The notes under the pieces are model-generated. The model saw only the letters and a list, made by a program, of their open reading frames with translations, was not told where the DNA came from and searched no databases. From contig NZ_JAZHRT010000001.1 of the NCBI RefSeq assembly GCF_036924535.1, forward strand, positions 2,604,001 through 2,668,000: a stretch of 64,000 nucleotides of DNA. The letters are read 5' to 3'. Positions 1 through 10,317 of the stretch are shown one piece after another (position 1 is the first letter of the stretch; the number at the start of each line of letters is the position of its first letter). A program made the position numbers and the translations under genes. This DNA comes from Bradyrhizobium sp. AZCC 2262. GTDB taxonomy: Bacteria; Pseudomonadota; Alphaproteobacteria; Rhizobiales; Xanthobacteraceae.

Positions 1-439
1 CGTTCACGGTCTCGGCCTCGCCGATGAAAATCGTGTGCGTGCCATAGGGCACGGCGGCCGCCTTCTTGCAGAAGATGTTGATCTGCGCGTCGGCGAGGTA
101 GGTGACGCCCTCGGCCGAAGTCATCCAGTCGCCGAGCCCGAACCGCTCCTCGGCCGGCAGCGCACCGCTGAAGGCGGATGAAAGCGGGACCTGATCGCGG
201 CGCAGCACGTTGACGCAAAACCGGCGCGCCAGCAGCATGATGTCATGCAGCAGCGTTGCCTGGTTGATGCAAACGATCAGGGAAGGGGGATCAAGCGACA
301 GCGACGTCACGGCGGTCGCCGTCATCCCGTGCCGGCGATCCTGATCGGCCGAGGTGATGACCGACACCGCCGCGGGAAATCGCCGCAACGCGCGCTTGAA
401 CGTTTCTCGCAATTCGTCGGATGCCGAATCCAGCGACAT
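1..439 (-). CDS. Flavin reductase family protein, C-terminus cut by window edge
   Basis: The visible 146 residues start MSLDSASDELRETFKRALRR and match the N-terminal half of the HpaC-like flavin reductase fold: FPAAVSVITS, then GMTATAVTSLSLDPPSLIVCIN, which contributes to FMN binding. Such proteins reduce FMN or FAD with NAD(P)H and supply it to a two-component monooxygenase. The gene reads off the left edge, so the C-terminal half and any partner oxygenase are not visible. It is divergent from a MarR-type regulator across a 130-bp region holding a long inverted repeat, which suggests regulation by that protein. The family is clear; the substrate system is unknown. Confidence 0.85.
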   Translation of the reverse strand, partial: MSLDSASDELRETFKRALRRFPAAVSVITSADQDRRHGMTATAVTSLSLDPPSLIVCINQATLLHDIMLLARRFCVNVLRRDQVPLSSAFSGALPAEERFGLGDWMTSAEGVTYLADAQINIFCKKAAAVPYGTHTIFIGEAETVN

Positions 440-490
440 GGTTTCCTCCACTGACGGTCCGCTCTCGCCCGGCGGCTTAACTTTCCAAAA

Positions 491-545
491 CAATAATTGC
501 ATTTGCAAATATCAGTCAACAGGAAATTTTCAAATGCAACAATTG
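491..545. promoter_or_regulatory. Inverted repeat operator between flavin reductase and MarR genes
   Basis: Two 20-bp arms (491-510 and 526-545) are reverse complements at 17 of 20 positions, separated by 15 bp. The left arm contains the perfect palindrome ATTTGCAAAT at 501-510. The region is AT-rich against a GC-rich background and lies between divergent start codons at 439 and 573. This is the usual place for an autoregulatory MarR operator. A second, shorter repeat, GTCGCAA-N3-TTGCGAC, lies at 580-596. Binding by the adjacent regulator is inference. Confidence 0.6.
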
Positions 546-572
546 CCTTGAAAAACGATCGGCGCGCGGCTA

Positions 573-1097
573 TTGAATGGTCGCAACAATTGCGACAGCA
601 CGGATTGCAAGACCTTGTACAGACTTACAAATTCCTTTCCCTATTTACTCAACCGCGTCGGCGTGCAGATGGGTGAGCTGTTTTCCAGGCGCATTGCCGG
701 TTACGGCGTGACCCTGCCGATGTACCGCGTGATGGCCGCGCTTTGGGAAACCGGCGACCAGCGGCTCGGCGATCTCGCGGCGATGACGACGATCGAGATA
801 TCGACATTGTCGCGGCTGGTCGGGGAGATGAAGCGGCGTGGCCTCGTTACGCGCGCGCGGCTGAAGGACAACGGCCGCACCGTTGCAATCAACCTTGCGC
901 CGAAGGGGCGGACACTGGTGGAAGAGCTGATCCCGATCGCCATCCACTTCGAGGAGGTTGCGGTGCGCGATTTCCCGTCGAAGAACATTTCGGACCTGAA
1001 GACAGTTCTCGCAGAGATCTACGAGAGCCTGAAGTCGCTCGAACCCGAGATCGAGGAAGCGAACAAGGCACGCAGGGCGGCAAAGACGAAAGCGTGA
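573..1097 (+). CDS. MarR family transcriptional regulator
   Basis: A 174-residue protein with the MarR winged-helix layout: N-terminal dimerisation helix (LYRLTNSFPYLLNRVG), recognition region around residues 65-90 (LGDLAAMTTIEISTLSRLVG), the wing (RARLKDNGRTVAINLAPKG), and a C-terminal dimerisation helix ending in a basic AKTKA tail. MarR proteins usually repress a divergent gene and release DNA on binding an aromatic ligand. The neighbouring flavin reductase fits a role in aromatic catabolism. The start is uncertain: a TTG at 573 has a weak ribosome site, and a second in-frame TTG lies at 615, just past the inverted repeat at 580-596. If 615 is used, that repeat becomes leader DNA. Confidence 0.88.
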   Translation: MNGRNNCDSTDCKTLYRLTNSFPYLLNRVGVQMGELFSRRIAGYGVTLPMYRVMAALWETGDQRLGDLAAMTTIEISTLSRLVGEMKRRGLVTRARLKDNGRTVAINLAPKGRTLVEELIPIAIHFEEVAVRDFPSKNISDLKTVLAEIYESLKSLEPEIEEANKARRAAKTKA

Positions 1098-1162
1098 CGC
1101 TTAGGCAAGGGAGTGGTAGCTCCGCTGCCCGGCCACAGATCGGCCCACGGGCCTGCGAACCT

Positions 1163-1357
1163 TTAGCTGCGCATGGTGGCGCGGAAGCCGACGAAGCTCA
1201 ACGCGCCTGCCACGATGACGGCAATCCAACTCGCCCAGAACGGCAGATCGACGCCATTCAAGGTGACGGACCACCCCATCGCAATCCGGACCAACTGCAG
1301 CAGTGCGATGAGTGCAAAGATGGCGGCGGCTAGCGTACAAAAGGTTCTCATGGTCAT
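1163..1357 (-). CDS. Small two-helix membrane protein, unknown function
   Basis: A 64-residue protein beginning MTMRTFCTLAAAIFALIALL. Two hydrophobic segments are visible (residues about 6-24 and 38-57), joined by a short loop with WSVTLNGVDLPFW. The ATG at 1357 is preceded by GGAGA at good spacing, which favours it over an upstream in-frame codon at 1378. I recognise no family. It stands alone, in the same direction as the DUF417 gene downstream in coordinates. Confidence 0.6.
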   Translation of the reverse strand: MTMRTFCTLAAAIFALIALLQLVRIAMGWSVTLNGVDLPFWASWIAVIVAGALSFVGFRATMRS

Positions 1358-1522
1358 TGCCGGTCTCCGATGGCACACGAGGATGTGCTCGTCCCCGCAT
1401 CCAAAATGGGGAGGGACCGGCGTGGCGGCAATCGTCTGGATGGACCGCTGCCAGGAGACATGGATTTCTCGGCGAATGGGTGTCGGACACCGGCAGAGAG
1501 CTGAGTTCCCGTCAAGGAGGAC

Positions 1523-2002
1523 CTAATCGTGCAACCGCGACCTCGGCAAAGAGGCCAGCAGCAGCACGACGCAGACACACAGCAAAACAATATCTTTGAA
1601 GATGAATTCGCCGGTCAAATTCCAGGCCATCGGGTCGGCCGACAAGCTCCATTTGACCACGCCCGGCGTCGTGAAGAAGAACGACCACGTGATGAAAAAC
1701 GTGATTACGCCCATGAGTGAGCCGAGGGCGGACAAGAGCGGACTGAATGCGCCTGCCGCGAGAAGTGCTGCAATTCCAAGTTCAACGACACCAAGGAAGT
1801 AGGCTTCTCCCCTAACGCCGAAGACGGATATCCATGAAATAAAGGGACTGTTGCTGATAAATTGAACGATTCCTTGTGCCGACTGCAGCGTGAACTTCTG
1901 GATGCCAAACGATACGAAGATGATGACCATGACCCAACGCAAAATTGCCAGCAAACGATAAGATCCCTGGCCGTTCTCCGCGATGTTGAGAGCTACCTTC
2001 AT
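1523..2002 (-). CDS. DUF417 / YkgB family membrane protein
   Basis: A 159-residue integral membrane protein with about four hydrophobic helices and the family motif FGIQKFT near residue 32, followed by SPFISW and GVVELGIAALL. It resembles DUF417 proteins such as E. coli YkgB (RclC), linked to reactive chlorine resistance; the biochemical role is not established. The ATG at 2002 gives the family-typical start; a longer form from 2050 would add a polar, poorly conserved extension. The gene appears monocistronic. Confidence 0.8.
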   Translation of the reverse strand: MKVALNIAENGQGSYRLLAILRWVMVIIFVSFGIQKFTLQSAQGIVQFISNSPFISWISVFGVRGEAYFLGVVELGIAALLAAGAFSPLLSALGSLMGVITFFITWSFFFTTPGVVKWSLSADPMAWNLTGEFIFKDIVLLCVCVVLLLASLPRSRLHD

Positions 2003-2256
2003 GTGACCGCCTGTTCCCTTGATTGAGATGAACCGCGCGTGTTGGTGCACGCCCGCAAATGCGTCTACGGGCGATCGGTTTGGACGTTACGCGGCTTCGG
2101 ATCTCGCCGGTTCACAAATAAGTGCGGTAATTCCGCTGGAATATTGTGCGCCCGCCAAAAAATGGCGCGTTGAAACGCCGGAGCGGGCGACTGACTTAAG
2201 CAAAGCGGACTGGAGGCTAAGCGGACGTGATCAATTCATGAGAGTCGTCGGCCTAG

Positions 2257-2808
2257 CTAGTTCGCCGCCGCACGGCGCTTGTGGCGGCCTGCGACGTCGG
2301 GATAGCCGTGCAGCATCACCTTGTCGGCCTGCACGCCCCAGCTTTCCAGCCGATCCAGAAAACTCATGCCGAGCAGGTTGGTCTTCATCTGCCCGCGCGG
2401 CACCACCAGCGCCGGAATCGATTTCTCGACGAGCCCACCCACCGCGAGACGATCGAGCGTCAGCCGCGCCGCCTTGGTGTGGCCGCCGGCGGTTTCGACG
2501 TCGACGTTGTATTCGAGCATCTCGATCGGCAGACCGATCGCCTTCGCCGTCTCCCAGGTCAGCACCACCGAGGTCGCACCGGTGTCGATCACCATCGGCG
2601 CCTTGACGCCGTTGATCTTGGCATGCAGCGCGAATTCGCCGGCCTTGCCGCGCGCGATCTGCACGGCTGGCGCCGGTTCCAGACTGCGTTGCCGCAGCAT
2701 TTTCGTCACCGAGTTGCTGGCGCGCGTGATCTGGTCCGGATCGCCATAGGCGACGACGGCGCCGGCGGTGGCGGCGAGCAGCGCCAGAACGAGCAAGATG
2801 CGGATCAC
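2257..2808 (-). CDS. Retropepsin-like aspartic protease, TIGR02281 type
   Basis: A 183-residue protein with an N-terminal membrane anchor (VIRILLVLALLAATAGAVVAY) and a single retropepsin domain. The catalytic motif VIDTGATSVVLT lies near residue 75 and the C-terminal LLGMSFLDRL motif near 145. One-domain aspartic proteases of this type act as dimers, here probably on the periplasmic side of the inner membrane. The GTG start at 2808 is set by GGAGG just upstream and by the anchor directly after it; a longer reading to 2910 would put 34 basic residues in front. It lies 40 bp after the DUF1289 gene on the same strand, so co-transcription is likely. The substrate is unknown. Confidence 0.85.
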   Translation of the reverse strand: MIRILLVLALLAATAGAVVAYGDPDQITRASNSVTKMLRQRSLEPAPAVQIARGKAGEFALHAKINGVKAPMVIDTGATSVVLTWETAKAIGLPIEMLEYNVDVETAGGHTKAARLTLDRLAVGGLVEKSIPALVVPRGQMKTNLLGMSFLDRLESWGVQADKVMLHGYPDVAGRHKRRAAAN

Positions 2809-2848
2809 AGCGCGCCTCCGCCGGTTCGTCCCAAGATTCGTCCCGGGA

Positions 2849-3052
2849 TCAGCCACGCTCGGTGCGCGGCGGCATTGGCGCGAGGCCAGCCTCCGCCATG
2901 CGCGCCGCAAGCCCTTCCATCACAGCCAATCGCTCCGCGGTCTCCAGGCGGTGCCAGCGCGCGATCTCCGGCAACGTTCGTCCGCAGCCGAAGCAGAGTT
3001 TGGTTTTGGGGTCCATCATACAGACTGCGATACACGGCGATTCTTTGCTCAT
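2849..3052 (-). CDS. DUF1289 family small Cys-rich protein
   Basis: A 67-residue protein beginning MSKESPCIAVCMMDPKTKLC. Four cysteines in the spacing C-x3-C-x8-C-x2-C (CIAVC and CFGC) define the DUF1289 family and suggest a metal or Fe-S site, which I infer and cannot see directly. The following GRTLPEIARWHRL block is also family-typical. It sits 45 bp after the histidine kinase stop and 40 bp before the retropepsin-like gene, in one minus-strand group. Confidence 0.88.
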   Translation of the reverse strand: MSKESPCIAVCMMDPKTKLCFGCGRTLPEIARWHRLETAERLAVMEGLAARMAEAGLAPMPPRTERG

Positions 3053-3097
3053 TTATCGATAGTGAAATGGTTTGCGTCCCTTGCGCAAGCGCTCCAG

Positions 3098-4702
3098 TTA
3101 CAAGCCGGTTCCTGCACTCATGATCGGTTTGTGACGCGCCCGCCGCTTGTCGTCGGCGGTTGCGGTGACGGTGGGGTCCGGCTGCAGGGGCGGCGCCTCC
3201 TCGGCCATCGGCGCCAGCGCGCTCATCACGCGCTCCGGCGGGAAGGTGACGATGACTTCGGTGCCGATGCGCAGTTTCGATTTCAGCGTGAAGGTGCCGC
3301 CATGCATGTCGATCAGGCTCTTTGCGATCGGAAGGCCCAGGCCCGCGCCCTGTTCAGCCGATTTGATCGAGTTGGAGCCCTGGCCGAACGAAGCCAGCAC
3401 GATCGGAATCTCGTCCTCGGCGATGCCGGAGCCGTTGTCCTTGACACTCAGATATTGCCCGCCTGAAGCGGTCCAGCCGACCTTGAGCCAGATCTCGCCG
3501 CCCTGCGGGGTGAACTTGATCGAGTTTGACAGCAAATTGAGCACCACCTGGCGCGTGGCGCGTTCGTCACCCCAGATCCGGGGCATGCCGCGCTCGAACA
3601 CCTCGTGGATGGTGATGCCGCGGCTGGTCGCGCGCAGCTTCAGCAGATGGTGGCAGTCGGCAACGACATGCACCAGCGACACCGCTTCCTCGTTCAGTTC
3701 GTAGCGGCCGGCCTCGATCCGCGACAGATCGAGAATCTCGTTGATGAGATTGAGCAGGTGAACGCCCGAATTATGGATATCGGCGGAATATTCCTTGTAC
3801 ACCGATACCGTATGCGCGCCGAAAATTTCGCTCTTCATCACCTCGGAAAAGCCGAGGATCGCGTTCAGCGGTGTTCGCAGCTCATGGCTCATCTGCGCCA
3901 GGAAGCGCGACTTGGCGACGTTGGCGGATTCGGCGCGGTGCCGCGCTTCGTCGGAAATCGCCTTGGCCTGTTCGAGCTCGCCGATCAGCGCGTCCTTTTC
4001 GGCGCGCGCTTCCAGGGTCGCCAGCGTCGTCGAATGGAGCTGGTGGGCGAGCAGGGCAAAATACGCCTCGGCGGCGACCGCAAGCAGCGCGAGCGCGTAA
4101 TTGTCGAAGGTTCCGCCCATCACGAAATTGAGCGCGATCGCCGCCGTCACCGGCGCGGTAGCGGCCATCGCCGCAATGGGAAGCGTCGCTGCCAGCATGC
4201 TCGACACCGCGATCACCAGCAGCATCAGGAACATCATCATGGTGTTCGAGACGGTGTCGAGGCCGGCAGGATGCAGCAGGATCGCTGTCCAGCTCAGGCC
4301 GTAGAGCAGGTCGAGCAGCACGAACCGGGTCTGCCATTTGCGCGTGGCGGCGCGCGTGGGCTGCTCGCTGAGGAAGCGCCTGCAATTGCGAATGATGGCG
4401 GCATGGATGCAGAGCATGCCGATGGTCCAGACCGTGGCCGGCACGGCGGCCTTCCAGAGGCCGAACAGCACGCCGGTCGAAACCACCAGCAGCATGACGA
4501 CAAAGGAGGCAGATACCCGGGTCTGGGCGTATTGCCGGAGCAGTTCGGTATCGAACGCCGGGCGGGTGCCGCTTGATGACGTTAACCGGTCCCGCGCCTC
4601 GCGCACCCGCTGCGCCGCCACGCGCCGGGTGTTGACCGGCGGTGGGACCGGCGGTTCTGCCGGAAGCTGGACAACCTCAGGGCTTTCTGCGGGGTTACTC
4701 AT
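3098..4702 (-). CDS. Membrane sensor histidine kinase
   Basis: A 534-residue protein. A proline-rich cytoplasmic N-terminus is followed by about six hydrophobic segments (roughly residues 60-230), a short coiled coil (LEARAEKDALIGELEQAKA), then a HisKA domain with the phospho-acceptor in FLAQMSHELRTPLNAILGF. The HATPase part shows the N-box RQVVLNLLSNSIKF, G1 VKDNGSGIAEDEI, F-box FGQGS and G2 GAGLGLPIAKSLI. The H-box and GFSEVM context resemble the PdhS/DivJ-like kinases of alphaproteobacteria, but there is no PAS domain and the target regulator is unknown. The start at 4702 (MSNPAESPE) avoids translating through the hairpin at 4720-4738. A CtrA-like site lies about 100 bp upstream. Confidence 0.9.
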   Translation of the reverse strand: MSNPAESPEVVQLPAEPPVPPPVNTRRVAAQRVREARDRLTSSSGTRPAFDTELLRQYAQTRVSASFVVMLLVVSTGVLFGLWKAAVPATVWTIGMLCIHAAIIRNCRRFLSEQPTRAATRKWQTRFVLLDLLYGLSWTAILLHPAGLDTVSNTMMMFLMLLVIAVSSMLAATLPIAAMAATAPVTAAIALNFVMGGTFDNYALALLAVAAEAYFALLAHQLHSTTLATLEARAEKDALIGELEQAKAISDEARHRAESANVAKSRFLAQMSHELRTPLNAILGFSEVMKSEIFGAHTVSVYKEYSADIHNSGVHLLNLINEILDLSRIEAGRYELNEEAVSLVHVVADCHHLLKLRATSRGITIHEVFERGMPRIWGDERATRQVVLNLLSNSIKFTPQGGEIWLKVGWTASGGQYLSVKDNGSGIAEDEIPIVLASFGQGSNSIKSAEQGAGLGLPIAKSLIDMHGGTFTLKSKLRIGTEVIVTFPPERVMSALAPMAEEAPPLQPDPTVTATADDKRRARHKPIMSAGTGL

Positions 4703-4719
4703 CAAACAACACAAATCCT

Positions 4720-4743
4720 GCCCGCGAACCGCGCGGGCTTTTT
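4720..4743 (+). terminator. Terminator-like hairpin inside the kinase leader
   Basis: A 7-bp GC-only stem (GCCCGCG at 4720-4726, CGCGGGC at 4732-4738) with a 5-nt loop is followed by five T on the plus strand. No plus-strand gene ends here. On the minus strand it falls between the likely promoter and the start codon of the histidine kinase, where it could form a leader hairpin. Its role is unclear. Confidence 0.45.
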
Positions 4744-4803
4744 GCATTGTCTATCTGTGGCGCTAAATCATTAAGCGATGACTTAGAGAGCTAAAAATAT
4801 CCG

Positions 4804-4826
4804 TTAACCGGAGGTTAAAATTAACC
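4804..4826. promoter_or_regulatory. CtrA-like box TTAA-N7-TTAA upstream of histidine kinase
   Basis: TTAA at 4804-4807, a 7-bp spacer, TTAA at 4815-4818, then a further TTAACC at 4821-4826. The TTAA-N7-TTAA spacing is the known binding pattern of the alphaproteobacterial cell-cycle regulator CtrA. It lies 102-125 bp upstream of the minus-strand kinase start. The second half also forms AGGTTAA-AA-TTAACCT (4812-4827). Regulation by CtrA is inference. Confidence 0.45.
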
Positions 4827-4903
4827 TGTTCCCGGGGAGGAACCCCGCTTCTGACGGCACAAGAAGCGGGGCCCGTTCTCCGATCTTAACCGGCTTTTTT
4901 AAC

Positions 4904-5776
4904 TCACCGCTCCAGCCGGGCCATCAGGCTCGACGTATCCCAGCGCTTGCCGCCCATCTTCTCGACCTCGGCGTAGAACTGATCGACGAGTGCGGTCACC
5001 GGCAGGTTGGCGCCGTTGCGGCGGGCCTCCGTGATGCAGATCGAGAGGTCCTTGCGCATCCATTCGACCGCAAAGCCGAAATCGAACTTGCCCTCGTTCA
5101 TGGCCTTGTAGCGGTTGTCCATCTGCCAGGACTGTGCGGCGCCCTTGGAGATGGTCTCGACCACGGCCGCAACGTCGAGCCCCGACTTCTTTGCGAAGTG
5201 AAGGCCCTCGGACAGGCCCTGGACCAGACCCGCGATGCAGATCTGGTTGACCATCTTGGTGAGCTGGCCGGCGCCGGCGGGTCCGAGAAGCTTGCACATC
5301 CGTGCGTATGAGCCTGCGATGATCGGCTCGGCCGCGGCATAGGCATCTTCCTTGCCGCCGCACATCACGGTGAGCGCGCCGTTTTCCGCACCGGCCTGGC
5401 CGCCGGACACCGGTGCGTCGATGAACTTGAAGCCGGTTTTGGTGGCGGCGGCGTCGAGCTCGCGGGCAACCTCGGCGGAGGCGGTGGTGTGGTCGACGAA
5501 TACTGCGCCCTTTTTCATGCCGGCGAAAGCGCCATCGGGGCCGATCGTGACCGCGCGCAGGTCATTGTCGTTGCCGACGCAGCACATCACGAAATCCTGG
5601 CCTTCGGCCGCTTGCTTCGGCGTCGGCGCGGCACGCCCGCCGAACTTGTCGGCCCATTCCTTCGCCTTGGCGCCAGTCCGGTTGTACACGGTCACCTCGT
5701 GGCCACCTTTTTTCACCAGATGTCCTGCCATGGGGAAACCCATCACGCCGAGACCGAGAAAAGCGACTTTAGCCAT
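4904..5776 (-). CDS. 3-hydroxyisobutyrate dehydrogenase-like NAD(P) oxidoreductase
   Basis: A 290-residue beta-hydroxyacid dehydrogenase. It has the Rossmann motif GLGVMG (8-13), the substrate motif DAPVSGG (120-126), catalytic Lys174 in GQLTKMVNQ with Asn178, and the second conserved Lys242. The length fits 3-hydroxyisobutyrate dehydrogenase or 2-hydroxy-3-oxopropionate (tartronate semialdehyde) reductase; sequence alone does not separate these. The ATG at 5776 places the Rossmann motif at the very N-terminus as expected, so upstream in-frame codons are ignored. It is divergent from a VOC protein gene across 172 bp. A 10-bp inverted repeat (4843-4852 with 4862-4871) follows the stop but lacks a T tract. 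Confidence 0.88.
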   Translation of the reverse strand: MAKVAFLGLGVMGFPMAGHLVKKGGHEVTVYNRTGAKAKEWADKFGGRAAPTPKQAAEGQDFVMCCVGNDNDLRAVTIGPDGAFAGMKKGAVFVDHTTASAEVARELDAAATKTGFKFIDAPVSGGQAGAENGALTVMCGGKEDAYAAAEPIIAGSYARMCKLLGPAGAGQLTKMVNQICIAGLVQGLSEGLHFAKKSGLDVAAVVETISKGAAQSWQMDNRYKAMNEGKFDFGFAVEWMRKDLSICITEARRNGANLPVTALVDQFYAEVEKMGGKRWDTSSLMARLER

Positions 5777-5948
5777 ATGCAATACCTTGGAGTTCGCCGG
5801 CGACTTGGGGGGGGCCGGGCGCTGTTTTGGAGGGAGCCGCACCATACCCACTGCGCAGGGGAGGGCAACGCCTTCGTTTGGCGAACAGCGCGGGTTTTGT
5901 GCTAGGATAGGGGGCTGAAGAACCTCACAAAAAAGGGAGTGACATCGC

Positions 5949-6386
5949 ATGGGCGTCAGCGTGGGCGTGCTCGACCATTTCAATATCCGGACCCGCAACC
6001 TTGCCGACACGGTCCGGTTCTATGAGGACATTCTGGGCCTGGAAAAGGGCGCTCGGCCGAACTTTGCCTTTCCGGGTGCGTGGATGTACAGCGAGGGCAA
6101 GGCGGTGGTGCACCTCGTCGATATCTCCAGGACCGAGGAACCGCAGAAGCCCGATTCCGGCGTCGTCCACCATGTCGCGTTCGCCAGCTACGGCTTTGAC
6201 GGCATGAAGCGGCGGCTGGAGCAGAAGGGCATGGCATACGACTCCCGGCAGGTACCGGGCGGCGACCTCTGGCAGATCTTCGTCAATGACCCCAACGGCG
6301 TCATGATCGAACTGAACTACGAGGCTGCCAAGGAGCAGACGGCTGCCGCGCCGGCCGAGCGGCGGGACGACGTGGGAGTGAGGTAG
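5949..6386 (+). CDS. VOC (glyoxalase/dioxygenase) family protein
   Basis: A 145-residue vicinal-oxygen-chelate protein. The paired beta-alpha-beta-beta-beta modules are clear: LDHFNIRTRNLADTVRFYED at the start with a His metal ligand, VVHHVAFAS in the middle, and DPNGVMIELNYEA near the end with a Glu ligand. The product could be a glyoxalase-like lyase or a dioxygenase; the metal ligands are present, so it is probably active. GGGAG stands well placed before the ATG. It is divergent from the hydroxyacid dehydrogenase, which may hint at a shared small-molecule pathway. Confidence 0.85.
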   Translation: MGVSVGVLDHFNIRTRNLADTVRFYEDILGLEKGARPNFAFPGAWMYSEGKAVVHLVDISRTEEPQKPDSGVVHHVAFASYGFDGMKRRLEQKGMAYDSRQVPGGDLWQIFVNDPNGVMIELNYEAAKEQTAAAPAERRDDVGVR

Positions 6387-6430
6387 CCTTTTGCGCTGAA
6401 CCGCTCTATGGGTCGCATCGGACTGGCATA

Positions 6431-6546
6431 GCGTTTTGCAACGAGGGCCCGGTTTCTCGGATTTGCTCCGAGGTGCATCGGGTCGCGCCAAGGAAGCGCG
6501 TCAATACAAGAGAGTAGAGCCCGGTTCTCACTCAGGACCGAAAGGG
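6431..6546. repeat. Degenerate copy of an interspersed intergenic repeat
   Basis: Contains GCGTTTTGCAACGAGG, GCGCGTCAATACAAGAG and TAGAGCCCGGTTCT in the same order as related elements at 21711-21874, 28153-28238 and 59194-59282. It lies in the 177-bp gap before mrp. This is the most diverged copy; I recognise it from the conserved order of short words, not from a long match. Confidence 0.5.
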
Positions 6547-6563
6547 CTTCAGGAGATGCGCGA

Positions 6564-7709
<1,146 letters not shown>

Positions 7710-7892
7710 GGGAGCTTTATCCGCGCCCCCTAAGACTTTGGTTTAATCAGTGCAGTCATGCCTTTGTCGCGTTTTCGAGGGCCGACTTCCGTGTTAAAGC
7801 CGCCCCGCCAGAGCGCCCCGGATGACGTGGAATTCGCCCCGCCGGAGGACGCTTGAGGAATATGGGAAACGCCCCGTCTTAAGGAGACTTGA

Positions 7893-8981
<1,089 letters not shown>

Positions 8982-9003
8982 TTACGTCTTAAGTCGTAGA
9001 AAG

Positions 9004-9036
9004 AAGCCCGGCCTTCGCAAGAAGGCCGGGCTTTTT
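9004..9036 (+). terminator. Rho-independent terminator after first TRAP binding protein
   Basis: A perfect 13-bp stem (9004-9016 with 9021-9033), loop GCAA, and a run of T to 9036. It starts 22 bp after the stop of the first binding protein gene and separates the two tandem copies into different transcripts. Confidence 0.92.
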
Positions 9037-9149
9037 CGTTTGCCCGCATAGTTCGGGATGGAAATCGGGAACCGGCTGTTCCATGCTGGATGCGAAGACC
9101 TCGCCAAGAAGGTCATCAGACACAGACACAACCAGCAGGGATGGATCCA

Positions 9150-10238
9150 ATGAAGAGAAGGGATTTTCTCAAGGTAACGGGTATTGGCGCGGCAGGCGCC
9201 GCTACCTTGGCAGCGCCTGCCATCGCGCAGTCAATGCCGGAGCTCAAATGGCGTCTGACGGCAAGCTGGCCAAAATCGCTCGACACCCTGTGGGGTGCTG
9301 TCGAGGTGATGGCCAAGCACGTCGCCGATGCCACCGACAACAAGTTTCAGATTCAGACGTTTGCCGGCGGCGAGATCGTTCCCGGCCTGCAGGTGCTCGA
9401 TGCCGTGCAGAACGGCACCGTCGAGATGGGTCATACGGCGTCCTACTATTATTTCGGGAAGGACCCGACGTTTGCGTTTGGAACGGCCGTGCCGTTCGGA
9501 CCCAACCAGCGCCTCAACCAGGCCTGGTACATGCTGGGCGGTGGCAGGGAGCTGCTCAACCAGTTCTACAAGGGCTACAACGTCACGTCGTTTCTGGCCG
9601 GCAATACCGGTTGCCAGATGGGCGGCTGGTTCCGAAAGGAAATCAACACCGTCGAGGATATGAAGGGATTGAAGATGCGCATCGGCGGCTTTGCCGGGCG
9701 CGTGATGCAGAAGCTGGGCGTCGTGCCTCAACAGCTTGCCGGCGGCGACATCTATCCCGCGCTGGAAAAAGGCACGATCGACGCGGCGGAATGGGTCGGG
9801 CCCTATGACGACGAGAAGCTCGGCTTCAACAAGGTCGCGCCCCACTACTACTATCCCGGATGGTGGGAAGGCGGACCGATGCTGCTCGGGATCGTCAATC
9901 TGGACAAATGGAATTCGCTGCCGAAATACTATCAAAGCGTCATCGAGCAGGCGGGCCAGTCCGCCAACAGCTGGATGATGGCCAAATACGATCAGCTCAA
10001 TCCGCCGTCGCTGAAGAAGCTGCTGGCGGGTGGCACCAAGCTGCACAGCTTCTCGCCGCCGATCATGCAGGCCTGCCTGAAGGCGACCAAGGAATTGTAC
10101 GCTGAAACATCAGCGACCAATCCGAACTTCAAGAACGTGCTGGAATCGATGAATACGTTCACGACCAACGGATATCAGTGGTTCCAGGTCGCCGAACTCG
10201 GCTACGACAGCTTCATGGCGCGCAATCCGCAGAGCTGA
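9150..10238 (+). CDS. TRAP transporter substrate-binding protein, Tat-exported (second copy)
   Basis: Also 362 residues and alignable with the preceding copy over its whole length, roughly two thirds identical by eye. It begins [20 protein letters not shown], a Tat signal, and keeps the same ligand-region motifs ([36 protein letters not shown]). I chose the ATG at 9150 because it matches the start of the first copy; in-frame ATG 9141 is also possible. The two copies probably arose by tandem duplication and may serve one permease with different ligands. It converges on the dctM gene across a shared terminator. Confidence 0.93.
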   Translation: MKRRDFLKVTGIGAAGAATLAAPAIAQSMPELKWRLTASWPKSLDTLWGAVEVMAKHVADATDNKFQIQTFAGGEIVPGLQVLDAVQNGTVEMGHTASYYYFGKDPTFAFGTAVPFGPNQRLNQAWYMLGGGRELLNQFYKGYNVTSFLAGNTGCQMGGWFRKEINTVEDMKGLKMRIGGFAGRVMQKLGVVPQQLAGGDIYPALEKGTIDAAEWVGPYDDEKLGFNKVAPHYYYPGWWEGGPMLLGIVNLDKWNSLPKYYQSVIEQAGQSANSWMMAKYDQLNPPSLKKLLAGGTKLHSFSPPIMQACLKATKELYAETSATNPNFKNVLESMNTFTTNGYQWFQVAELGYDSFMARNPQS

Positions 10239-10263
10239 TCACCGCATCGCAACCGCCACAAAC

Positions 10264-10295
10264 AAAAACCCCGGAGCGGAAGCTCCGGGGTTTTT
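10264..10295. terminator. Bidirectional terminator between TRAP genes
   Basis: A perfect 14-bp stem (10264-10277 with 10282-10295) with loop GGAA. The A run on the left arm and T run on the right arm let it act in both directions. It lies between the convergent binding protein gene (ends 10238) and dctM gene (ends 10318). Confidence 0.9.
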
Positions 10296-10317
10296 GTTTT
10301 GGGAATAGGCCGCGCCG

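Noticed and set aside
2018..2033. FixK/Fnr-like box TTGAT-N4-ATGAA before the DUF417 gene
   Set aside because: One arm deviates from ATCAA and the site is too close to the start codon for a usual activator position.
4843..4871. 10-bp inverted repeat as terminator for the hydroxyacid dehydrogenase
   Set aside because: No T tract on the minus strand and a 9-nt loop; kept only as a note in the gene entry.
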